A stretch of DNA of 64,000 nt from Pseudomonas pisciculturae. GTDB lineage: Bacteria > Pseudomonadota > Gammaproteobacteria > Pseudomonadales > Pseudomonadaceae. How positions within the stretch are numbered: position 1 is the first letter of the stretch; every line of letters begins with the position of its first letter. Below, piece after piece: positions 9,462-16,872 of the stretch. The notes beneath the pieces are model-generated. The model saw only the letters and a program-made list of their open reading frames with translations. It had not been told where the DNA came from and made no database searches. The position numbers and the translations under genes were made by a program. The DNA lies in contig NZ_JACVZE010000006.1 of assembly GCF_015461805.1 (NCBI RefSeq), positions 248,001 to 312,000 of the forward strand. Direction: 5' to 3'.

Positions 9462-9841
9462 ATGAAAAGTATTTTTGCTGTGCCTTTTTTGGCTTTGGCG
9501 CTGTCGTCGTTTCAGGCGAGTGCGGTGTGTTTGTATATTACCGACAGTTACAGCGGGATCGTGTCGGGAGGCGTTGAACAAACGGCCTATGGTCCGTTTA
9601 CTGTAACCTCTGCTAATGGATGTTCTAATGCAAATATTGATGCACGAGTATCTGTTCTCGGTGTTGGCAGAGCACCAGAGACATTATCGAGAGACAGGTC
9701 GGTGGTTCTTGGAATAGGGTGACTTTCGGTATTGGCGCAAATGCCTCTTATAACGGCCCTCTGGGCACCTACCGAGTGCGGGTAAGAAATGGCGAAGAGC
9801 TTCCAAAAGCTTATTCAGGAACGACTCGTTACGGACGGTAG
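9462..9841 (+). pseudogene. Small secreted protein gene disrupted by a frameshift
   Basis: The ATG at 9462 has a good ribosome binding site (GAGG, 9450-9453). Translation gives a signal peptide (MKSIFAVPFLALALSSFQASA), then a two-cysteine mature region, but stops at 9722 after 86 aa. From about 9641 a second frame is open and continues to a TAG at 9839-9841, reading ...VGGSWNRVTFGIGANAS, then NGPLGTYRVRVRNGEE, then AYSGTTRYGR. That tail looks like real protein, so the intact gene would encode roughly 126 aa. The frame change falls between 9641 and about 9700. It could be a true pseudogene, a sequencing error or, less likely, programmed frameshifting. I do not recognise the family. Its location after the large HExxH protein suggests accessory DNA. 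Confidence 0.5.
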
Positions 9842-9897
9842 CCTGCTAAAACGGCCAGTACGTTTAGGTTTTCTAAATGCACGGGGCCTATTTTGCC

Positions 9898-10425
9898 TCA
9901 GGCGCGTTCGTCAATGGCCAAATTACTACTGTTGGAGTTTACGAAATAAGCCAGGGCGTTTATCGCGTGATTAGCATCTACCATACCTTGCAAGTGGTCC
10001 GTTGCTCCTTCGCTTTTGGAAAGCGCAGGTTCGGATTTAAAAAAAGCAATAGTATCTTCAAGCTTTTCGTTAAATAGAGCGATTGCGTTGAATTTAACGT
10101 GGGTTTGCGTTGGTCGCCCGTTGTCATCATTCGCGCCATTGCCAACGATGAACATGCCGAACGAGCGATAGCTGATCATTTCACTTTTATAAAGGCGACG
10201 ACCAACATCTCTTAGTTCATCAGTGCTAATGGAGGTCATGTCATAGCCCTTAAGAAAGGTTTTCAATGAGTTGATGTCTTCACGGTCATTCAGTTTCAAT
10301 GTCTGCGCCGCTTCAGATGCCTCCGTTATCGTAAACTGATTCGTCACCTGCCCAGGATTCTTTATCTGATAAGGATTCGACGCCTTGGTATATCGCATTT
10401 GTTCCGCCGTCAGCAAAATCGCCAT
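9898..10425 (-). CDS. Hypothetical protein, unrecognised
   Basis: A 175-aa soluble protein (MAILLTAEQMRYTKASNPYQ...) with a strong ribosome binding site (GGAGGG, 7 nt before the ATG) and no signal peptide or membrane segment. It is polar, mostly helical and low in Cys (none seen). I do not recognise a domain. It is convergent with the putative toxin and the frameshifted ORF, and its base composition is AT-richer than the mex genes next to it. By position it could belong to an accessory cassette with the large HExxH protein (for instance as a partner or unrelated cargo), but nothing in the sequence proves that. Confidence 0.6.
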   Translation of the reverse strand: MAILLTAEQMRYTKASNPYQIKNPGQVTNQFTITEASEAAQTLKLNDREDINSLKTFLKGYDMTSISTDELRDVGRRLYKSEMISYRSFGMFIVGNGANDDNGRPTQTHVKFNAIALFNEKLEDTIAFFKSEPALSKSEGATDHLQGMVDANHAINALAYFVNSNSSNLAIDERA

Positions 10426-10652
10426 GATAAAACCCTCCGGGAAATTGAACGTTACATCCGCTTGTCGACAGTAAGGTTTTATTCTTTAATAGCGCCAGCG
10501 CTGATGTTTTTCGAATGGCGCAGCGTATAAGTCAATGCAAATACGCTGATTCACATGCCCTGGGCAGGATTAGGAATGAGCCTACGACGTAGCTCTTTAG
10601 TTCCTACGGTTAATTCCCTCAACTATTCAGGACCAATCCCACAAATAAAGCT
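10426..10652. other. Gene-free spacer with a small inverted repeat
   Basis: The gap between the hypothetical gene and the oprN terminator. It holds one 8-bp inverted repeat (CAGCGTAT at 10521-10528 and ATACGCTG at 10541-10548) with a 12-nt loop. No ORF with a convincing start was seen. Confidence 0.35.
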
Positions 10653-10689
10653 CAAAAAAAAGCCCCGCGTCCGAACAGGCCGCAGGGCT
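10653..10689 (-). terminator. Rho-independent terminator of mexEF-oprN
   Basis: On the minus strand a GC-rich stem (AGCCCTGCG ... CGCGGGGCT, one mismatch) is followed directly by a run of eight T residues. It lies 42 bases past the oprN stop. This is a textbook intrinsic terminator for the pump operon. Confidence 0.85.
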
Positions 10690-10730
10690 AAAAATTGGCT
10701 GGATGCGACCAACCAAAGGAGCTCTTTACA

Positions 10731-12146
10731 TCACTTGTTGCTGGCTACCACCGTATCCGGCTGCCAACCACCGCCCAACGCCTTGTAGATAGCAACAATG
10801 CCACGATACAAATCCACTTCAGCCTGGGCCTGGGAGTCTTCTGCGGCAAGGCGCTCACGCTGGGCGTCGAGCAGTACGAGGAAGTCCACAGTGCCTTCGC
10901 GATAACGGATCGCGGCCAAGTCGGCGGCGGCGCGGCTCGATTCACTCTGGCGGATCAGCGACACCAGGCGTTGCTGACGCTTGCCGTAGTCGCTGAACGC
11001 ATTCTCGGACTCTTCCAGCGCCAGCAACACTTGCTGCTCATACGTCGCCAAAGCGCCGTCGGCTTCAGCGTTCGCCCCGCGCAAACGAGCGCGCACGCTG
11101 CCCAGGTCGAAGGCGGCCCAGGTGATGCTCGGGCCAAGGGACCAAGCATTCGCGGCGGCCGAACCGATTTGTGAACCGCGCCCGGCGGTAAAGCCGAGGA
11201 AGCCGCTGAGGCTGACCCGTGGGAACAGGTCGGCCTTGGCCACGCCGATACGTGCAGTGGCGGCGGCCAGTTTACGTTCGGCGCTGAGGATGTCTGGGCG
11301 ACGTTGCAGCAGTTGGCCCGGGTCGCCAATCGGCAAGGCCTTGGCAATCGCCGGCAGGTCTTTGGGGCTCAGGTCTACGCTGAGCTTGTCGGGACGCTGG
11401 CCGAGGAGGGTGGCGATGCGGTTGCGCTCGCGCACTTGTTCGGCTTGCAGTTGCGGCACGCTGGCTTCGACGGCGGCCAGGCGCGCATCGGCGCGTTCCA
11501 CATCCAACTGATCGCCGACGCCAGCATCACGCAGGCTGATGGTGATGGTGCGCGATTCCTGCTGGTTTTTCAGGTTGTCCAGGGCAATGCGTTCGCGCAA
11601 TTGGGCGCCGCGCAGTTGACCGTAGGCGTCCACCAACTCGGCAATCATGGTCACTTGCAGTTGGTACAGGTCGGCTTCGGCGACCTGTTGGTCAGCGTCG
11701 CTGGCCTCCAGGTTGCGCCGGATGCGACCGAACAAGTCCACCTCCCAGGCCATGTCCAGGCCCAGGTCATAGCGCTCGCTGGTGACACGCTTGGTGGTCT
11801 GGCCAGGAATTTGGCCCTTGCCCCCTTCACTGCTGGCGCGGGAGGTGACCACCGGCATGATGTCGTTGGCCGCATCGTCACGAATCGCGCGGGCCGCTCG
11901 CAGTCGGGCGAACGCCACACGCAGGTCACGGTTACCGCTCAGCGACTGGGTCACCAGTTGGTCGAGGGTCGGGTCGTCGAACTGCTGCCACCAGATGCCT
12001 TCGTACTTGGCGTGGTCATAGCTTTTGGTGTCGGCGGCGGCCGTGATATTGGCCGCCTCCAGGTTTTGGGTTTTGTAGTCCGGGCCTACGGCACAGGCGC
12101 TCAACGCCAGTACCAGCAAGCTCGGCAAAAAGACTTTCACGCTCAT
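10731..12146 (-). CDS. oprN: RND efflux outer-membrane channel OprN-like
   Basis: A 471-aa outer-membrane factor of the TolC/NodT lipoprotein type. The N-terminus is a lipoprotein signal with lipobox LSAC (MSVKVFLPSLLVLALSACAVGPDY), and the body has the duplicated OEP repeats (each with long helices and two beta strands) typical of OprM/OprN. Its ATG overlaps the mexF stop in ATGA, so it is translationally coupled to the pump. As the third component of a MexEF-OprN tripartite system it would form the exit duct for quinolones, chloramphenicol or trimethoprim and for quorum-signal precursors, as known in P. aeruginosa. The OprN name rests on operon order and the strong MexF match. Confidence 0.88.
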   Translation of the reverse strand: MSVKVFLPSLLVLALSACAVGPDYKTQNLEAANITAAADTKSYDHAKYEGIWWQQFDDPTLDQLVTQSLSGNRDLRVAFARLRAARAIRDDAANDIMPVVTSRASSEGGKGQIPGQTTKRVTSERYDLGLDMAWEVDLFGRIRRNLEASDADQQVAEADLYQLQVTMIAELVDAYGQLRGAQLRERIALDNLKNQQESRTITISLRDAGVGDQLDVERADARLAAVEASVPQLQAEQVRERNRIATLLGQRPDKLSVDLSPKDLPAIAKALPIGDPGQLLQRRPDILSAERKLAAATARIGVAKADLFPRVSLSGFLGFTAGRGSQIGSAAANAWSLGPSITWAAFDLGSVRARLRGANAEADGALATYEQQVLLALEESENAFSDYGKRQQRLVSLIRQSESSRAAADLAAIRYREGTVDFLVLLDAQRERLAAEDSQAQAEVDLYRGIVAIYKALGGGWQPDTVVASNK

Positions 12147-15100
12147 TGCTGTGTCTCCAGCTTCAAGGCCTTGGCCGCTTTGCGCGCCTCTTGGCGCTCC
12201 ACATAGCGACGGATCAATACGTAGAACACTGGCGTCAGCAACAGACCGAAGAAGGTCACACCGATCATCCCGGAGAACACCGCCACACCCATGGCATGAC
12301 GCATCTCGGCACCGGCACCGCTGGACAACACCAGAGGCACCACACCCATGATGAACGCGAACGAGGTCATCAGGATTGGCCGCAAACGCAGGCGGCAGGC
12401 TTCCAGTACCGCGGCCAGTGGGTCGAGACCCTCGGCCTGTTTATCCTTGGCAAACTCGACGATCAGAATCGCGTTCTTACACGCCAGGCCTACCAATACG
12501 ATCAAGCCGATCTGGGTAAAGATGTTGTTGTCGCCGCCCGAGATAATCACCCCGGTGATAGCCGACAGCAGCGTCATCGGTACGATCAGGATCACCGCCA
12601 ATGGCAGGCTCCAGCTTTCGTATTGGGCGGCCAGTACCAGGAAGGCCAGCAGTACGCAGAGCGGGAACACGAACAGTGCAGTGTTGCCCGAGAGGATTTG
12701 CTGATACGTCAGGTCGGTCCACTCGTAGGTCATGCCGTTGGGCAATTCCTCTTTCAACAGTTTCTCAATCGCCGCTTCAGCCTGACCCGAGCTGTAGCCC
12801 GGTGCAGCGTTGCCGTTGATCTCAGCGGTGATAAAGCCGTTGTAGTGCATCACGCGGTCCGGGCCGGAGGTGTCGCTGACCTTGATAAAGGTCGCCAGCG
12901 GGATCATCTCGCCTTTGTTGTTGCGTACTTTCAGCTGGCCGATCTGGTCTTCATCCTGGCGGAACTGCTGCTCAGCCTGCACGTTGACCTGGTAGGTGCG
13001 ACCAAAGCGGTTGAAGTCGTTGGCATACAACGAGCCCAGGTAGATTTGCAGGGTGTCGAAGATGTCGCTGATGGCCACGCCGTGGGTCTTGGCCTTTTCG
13101 CGGTCGATGGCTGCATCGACCTGGGGCACGTTGACCGTGTAGCTGGTGAACAGGCCAAACAGCTCCGGCACACCACGGCTTTTGGTGATGACGTTCTGCA
13201 CTTCTTTGTACAGCTCGTCGTAACCCAGGTTGCCACGGTCTTCAATTTGCAGGCGGAAGCCACCAATGGTGCCCAGGCCCTGTACCGGCGGCGGTGGGAA
13301 GATCGCCATGTAGGCTTCCTGGATGCTGCTGTACTTGCCGTTCAACGCACCGGCAATCGCACCGGCCGACATGCTTGGGTCTTTACGCTCATCGAAGGGT
13401 TTCAAGGTCACGAACACGATGCCGTTGTTCGGGCTGTTGGTAAAACCGTTGATCGACAGGCCCGGGAAGGCGATAGCGCTTTCCACGCCTGGCTGTTTCA
13501 AGGCGATGTCGGACATGCGCTTGATCACGTCTTCGGTGCGGTCCAGGCTCGCGGCGTCTGGCAGTTGGGCGAAGGCCACGAGGTATTGCTTGTCCTGGGC
13601 GGGTACGAAACCGGTCGGGGTGTGAGCAAAACCTGCCCAGGTCAACACCATCAGGCCGGCGTACAGGAACAGTGCAATCCCGCTGCCACGGATGACCCGG
13701 CGCACAGTGCCGACATAGCCATGGCTGGCTTTTTCGAAGAAGCGGTTGAAGGGGCGGAACAACCAGCCACCGAGCATCTTGTCGAGGAACTTCGAGAAGC
13801 GATCCTTCGGCGCATTGTGACCTTTGAGCAACACCGCGGCCAACGCAGGCGATAAGGTCAGCGAGTTGAACGCCGAGATCACCGTCGAGATCGCAATGGT
13901 CAAGGCGAACTGCTTATAGAACTGCCCGGTCAAGCCGCTGATAAAGGCTGCCGGTACAAACACCGCACACAACACCAACGCGGTGGCGATGATCGGGCCG
14001 GTCACTTCGCTCATGGCTTTTTCAGTGGCGGGGAAGGGCTCAAGGCCCAGCTCGATATTACGCTCGACGTTCTCCACCACCACGATGGCGTCGTCCACCA
14101 CGATACCAATCGCCAATACCAACCCGAACAGCGACAGCGCGTTGAGCGAGAAGCCAAACAGGTGCATCACCGCAAACGTACCGATCAACGATACCGGCAC
14201 CGCCACCAACGGAATGATCGAGGCGCGCCAGGTTTGCAGGAACAGGATCACCACCAAAACAACCAGGATCAGCGCTTCGAACAGGGTGTGCACCACCGCT
14301 TCGATGGAGCCTCGCACGAACACCGTTGGGTCATAGGCGATGCGGTAATCCATACCTTCAGGGAAGCTCTTTTTCAGCTCCGCCATCTTGGCGCGCACTT
14401 CATTGGAGATGTCGATGGCGTTGGAGCCAGGGCGCTGGAAGATCGGAATCGCCACGGCCGGCTGGTTGTCGATCAACGAGCGCAGGGCGTATTGGCTGGA
14501 ACCCAGCTCAACCCGCGCGATGTCTTTGAGGCGCGTGATTTCGCCGTTGTCACCGGCGCGAATCACGATATTTTCGAACTCTTCCTCAGTGACCAGGCGG
14601 CCCTGAGTGTTGACCGACAGCTGGAAACTGGTGTCATTAGGCGCAGGCTGTGCGCCCAGTGCACCGGCCGCCACCTGGCGGTTCTGTTCACGAATCGCCG
14701 TCACCACATCGGTGGCGGTCAGGTTGCGCGAAGCGGTCTTGTTCGGGTCCAGCCACACACGCAGGGAGTAGTCGCCCATGCCGAACAGCTGCACATCACC
14801 CACACCGCCCAATCGCGCCAACTCATCCTTGATATTGAGGATCGCGTAGTTGGACAGGTAGAGCATGTTGTAGCGCTGGTCCGGGGAGGTGACGTGCACC
14901 ACCATGGTCAGGTCGGGGGAGGCCTTGTCCACGGTGATACCGATGCGCGTCACTTCCTCAGGCAGTTTTGGCTGCGTGCGCGTCACACGGTTTTGCACCT
15001 GCACCTGCGCGTTGTCCAGGTCGGTGCCCAGGGCGAAGGTAATGGTCAGGGTCAGCTTGCCGTCGGCGGTGGACTGCGAGGACATGTAGAGCATGTTCTC

Positions 15101-15322
15101 GACGCCGGTAATGGCTTGCTCCAGGGGAGCGGCCACGGTTTCACCGATGACTTTGGGGTTGGCACCCGGGAAGTTGGCGCGCACCACTACAGTCGGCGGT
15201 ACGACTTCCGGGTATTCGCTGATCGGCAATTGGAACAGCGAGATCGCACCGGCAATCAGGATCAACAGCGACAGCACCGCTGCGAAGATCGGCCGCGAAA
15301 TGAAGAACTTGGAAAAATTCAT
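12143..15322 (-). CDS. mexF: RND efflux inner-membrane transporter MexF
   Basis: A 1059-aa proton-driven RND pump with the expected twelve membrane helices and two large periplasmic loops. The N-terminus (MNFSKFFISRPIFAAVLSLL) and the run FPGANPKVIGETVAAPLEQA are close to P. aeruginosa MexF from memory. The helix-4 proton-relay residues are present in GIVVDDAIVVVENVER (paired Asp). It starts 15 nt after mexE stops and overlaps oprN by four bases. It would extrude hydrophobic drugs from the periplasm and inner leaflet, with MexE as adaptor. Length and domain order are complete; there is no sign of damage. Confidence 0.95.
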   Translation of the reverse strand: MNFSKFFISRPIFAAVLSLLILIAGAISLFQLPISEYPEVVPPTVVVRANFPGANPKVIGETVAAPLEQAITGVENMLYMSSQSTADGKLTLTITFALGTDLDNAQVQVQNRVTRTQPKLPEEVTRIGITVDKASPDLTMVVHVTSPDQRYNMLYLSNYAILNIKDELARLGGVGDVQLFGMGDYSLRVWLDPNKTASRNLTATDVVTAIREQNRQVAAGALGAQPAPNDTSFQLSVNTQGRLVTEEEFENIVIRAGDNGEITRLKDIARVELGSSQYALRSLIDNQPAVAIPIFQRPGSNAIDISNEVRAKMAELKKSFPEGMDYRIAYDPTVFVRGSIEAVVHTLFEALILVVLVVILFLQTWRASIIPLVAVPVSLIGTFAVMHLFGFSLNALSLFGLVLAIGIVVDDAIVVVENVERNIELGLEPFPATEKAMSEVTGPIIATALVLCAVFVPAAFISGLTGQFYKQFALTIAISTVISAFNSLTLSPALAAVLLKGHNAPKDRFSKFLDKMLGGWLFRPFNRFFEKASHGYVGTVRRVIRGSGIALFLYAGLMVLTWAGFAHTPTGFVPAQDKQYLVAFAQLPDAASLDRTEDVIKRMSDIALKQPGVESAIAFPGLSINGFTNSPNNGIVFVTLKPFDERKDPSMSAGAIAGALNGKYSSIQEAYMAIFPPPPVQGLGTIGGFRLQIEDRGNLGYDELYKEVQNVITKSRGVPELFGLFTSYTVNVPQVDAAIDREKAKTHGVAISDIFDTLQIYLGSLYANDFNRFGRTYQVNVQAEQQFRQDEDQIGQLKVRNNKGEMIPLATFIKVSDTSGPDRVMHYNGFITAEINGNAAPGYSSGQAEAAIEKLLKEELPNGMTYEWTDLTYQQILSGNTALFVFPLCVLLAFLVLAAQYESWSLPLAVILIVPMTLLSAITGVIISGGDNNIFTQIGLIVLVGLACKNAILIVEFAKDKQAEGLDPLAAVLEACRLRLRPILMTSFAFIMGVVPLVLSSGAGAEMRHAMGVAVFSGMIGVTFFGLLLTPVFYVLIRRYVERQEARKAAKALKLETQQ

Positions 15323-15337
15323 CTTGAGTCGTATCCC

Positions 15338-16579
15338 TTAACCGCGTGGAGTCGCAACGGCTGCGAGCTTGGGCGCGGTTTTATCCGGCGCCACTTGCTC
15401 CAGGTTGCTGGCTTCAAGCGCTTGTCGTTGTTGGGCCAAGGCGGCCAGGGTTTCCTTGCTGGCCATCGGAATCGTTTCCGGGGCGACCGGCGAGCCTGGG
15501 CGCACACGTTGCAGGCCCTTGACGATAATGGTGTCGTCCTTGTTCAGGCCGTTGCGCACGATGCGCAAACCTTCGATCTTCGGCCCCAGTTCCACCGAGC
15601 GGTAAACCGGCTTGTCGCCGTCCATCACCAACACGAATTTTTTACCGAGATCGGTGCCAACGGCTTCGTCATTGATCAGCACAGCGGAGTAGGTGCCGCT
15701 GCCGACCAGCTTCAGTCGCGCATACAGGCCAGGGGTGTATTCGCCCTTGCTGTTATCGAACACGGCGCGCCCACGAATGGTGCCGGTCGCCGGGTTGACC
15801 TGGTTGTCGACGAAGTTCATCTGGCCCAGGTGCGGGTTGCCGGTTTCGTTGGACAGGCCCAGGTACACCGGGGTGGTAGCACCGCGACGGCCTTGGCGGG
15901 CCAGCTCGGTGTACTTGAGGAACACACGCTCGTCGGCGTCGAAGTAGGCGTACACCTTGTCGGTGGAGACCACGCTGGTCAGCGGGGTGACATCGGCGGT
16001 CACCAGGTTGCCGGCGGTGATGTCGGCACGGCTGACACGGCCGCTGATGGGCGAGGTCACGCGGGTAAAGCTCAGGTTCAGCTTGGCCAGGTCCAACTGC
16101 GCTTGAATACCGGCAACTGCGGCGCGGGCTTCCTGGGCGGCGGTGGTGCGCGAGTCGGCCAGTTCGGCGGAGATCGCATTGCTCTGGCGCAGGCGCTCGC
16201 CGCGCTGGGCTTCGTTATCACTGCGGGTGGCGGCGGCGCGGGTTTGTTGCAATTGGGCTTCAAGGCGGCGCACCTCAGCCTGGAACGGACGCGGGTCGAT
16301 CTGGAACAGCAGGTCGCCTTTCTTGACCAAAGCGCCTTCGATGAAAGCGACTTGGTCAATCTGGCCAGACACCCGTGGGCGGATCTGCACGGTTTCGGGG
16401 GCTTCCAGGCGACCGGTGAACTCATCCCACTCGTTGACCGGTTGTTCGAGCACCTTGGCTACGCTGACGGCAGCAGCAGGCATGGCGGCCGCTTGTTCCG
16501 GGGTCTTGCCGCATGCGCTCATCACCACCACGGCCAGAATCGCCAGGGGGAAGCGCAAATGTTTGAGTGACTGTTCCAT
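15338..16579 (-). CDS. mexE: RND efflux membrane-fusion protein MexE
   Basis: A 413-aa periplasmic adaptor. It begins with a lipoprotein signal (MEQSLKHLRFPLAILAVVVMSAC, lipobox MSAC), then a biotinyl-lipoyl-like half (ETVQIRPRVSGQIDQVAF), a helical hairpin (about 100-170) and the second lipoyl half and beta-barrel. I chose the ATG at 16579 because it reproduces the known MexE N-terminus; in-frame starts further upstream (16588, 16618) would add unlikely residues. First gene of mexEF-oprN. A palindrome resembling a MexT box lies 77-101 bp upstream, which fits activation by a LysR-type MexT, although no mexT or mexS gene is in the window. Confidence 0.93.
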   Translation of the reverse strand: MEQSLKHLRFPLAILAVVVMSACGKTPEQAAAMPAAAVSVAKVLEQPVNEWDEFTGRLEAPETVQIRPRVSGQIDQVAFIEGALVKKGDLLFQIDPRPFQAEVRRLEAQLQQTRAAATRSDNEAQRGERLRQSNAISAELADSRTTAAQEARAAVAGIQAQLDLAKLNLSFTRVTSPISGRVSRADITAGNLVTADVTPLTSVVSTDKVYAYFDADERVFLKYTELARQGRRGATTPVYLGLSNETGNPHLGQMNFVDNQVNPATGTIRGRAVFDNSKGEYTPGLYARLKLVGSGTYSAVLINDEAVGTDLGKKFVLVMDGDKPVYRSVELGPKIEGLRIVRNGLNKDDTIIVKGLQRVRPGSPVAPETIPMASKETLAALAQQRQALEASNLEQVAPDKTAPKLAAVATPRG

Positions 16580-16655
16580 GAGGTGCATCCGCCAATGTAT
16601 TTGAGATGGGCGGATCATGCGCGGCGGGGTGCTATGTCACGAATCGAATGAAGCA

Positions 16656-16680
16656 AAGGTAACTATCATTCGGAATGATA
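16656..16680 (-). promoter_or_regulatory. Candidate MexT (LysR-type) binding site of mexEF-oprN
   Basis: An odd palindrome TATCATTC-G-GAATGATA lies at 16664-16680. Read on the minus strand, the segment 16679 to 16656 fits the published MexT box layout ATCA-N5-GTCGAT-N4-ACYAT in most positions: ATCA exact, GAT of the second block exact, ACC of the third. Its ATC-N9-GAT core is the classical LysR/nod-box form. Confidence 0.6.
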
Positions 16681-16690
16681 TAAGCGCTGG

Positions 16691-16714
16691 AAAAGCCCTC
16701 TAGGATGGGCTTTT
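16691..16714. terminator. Bidirectional terminator between the GMC operon and mexE
   Basis: Perfect 8-bp stem AAAAGCCC ... GGGCTTTT with an 8-nt loop, giving a T-run on both strands. It sits between the end of the minus-strand GMC operon (16873) and the mexE promoter, so it most likely ends the GMC transcript. Confidence 0.75.
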
Positions 16715-16780
16715 CGTTAGGGTGCTATCAATGTGGTTGATGACAAAGCACTGTTACAAGGCGCGCAACACACTTTAAAT

Positions 16781-16867
16781 GTGGGAGGGGGCTTGCCCCC
16801 GATGGCAGTGTGTCAGCCAGCACATCTGATACTGATACACCGCAATCGGGGGCAAGCCCCCTCCCAC
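16781..16867. repeat. REP doublet (REPIN) of the GTGGGAGGGGGCTTGCCCCC type
   Basis: Two inverted copies of a GTGGGAGGGGGCTTGCCCCC element flank about 45 bases of unrelated sequence. This is the usual arrangement of extragenic palindromic repeats in fluorescens-group pseudomonads. It abuts the stop codon of the GMC oxidoreductase (16873). A second doublet of a related type lies at 29351-29438. Confidence 0.85.
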
Positions 16868-16872
16868 ATTGA

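Noticed and set aside
5608..10425. Prophage or integrative element
   Set aside because: No integrase, structural phage gene, tRNA or direct-repeat boundaries were seen; only a composition shift.
10521..10548. 8-bp inverted repeat considered as a small RNA terminator
   Set aside because: No T-run and no promoter or conserved RNA recognisable; left as a spacer feature.
14162..16570. 802-aa plus-strand open frame opposite mexE and mexF
   Set aside because: Antisense shadow of two confidently identified pump genes; its composition is His/Arg/Gly-rich as expected for a shadow.
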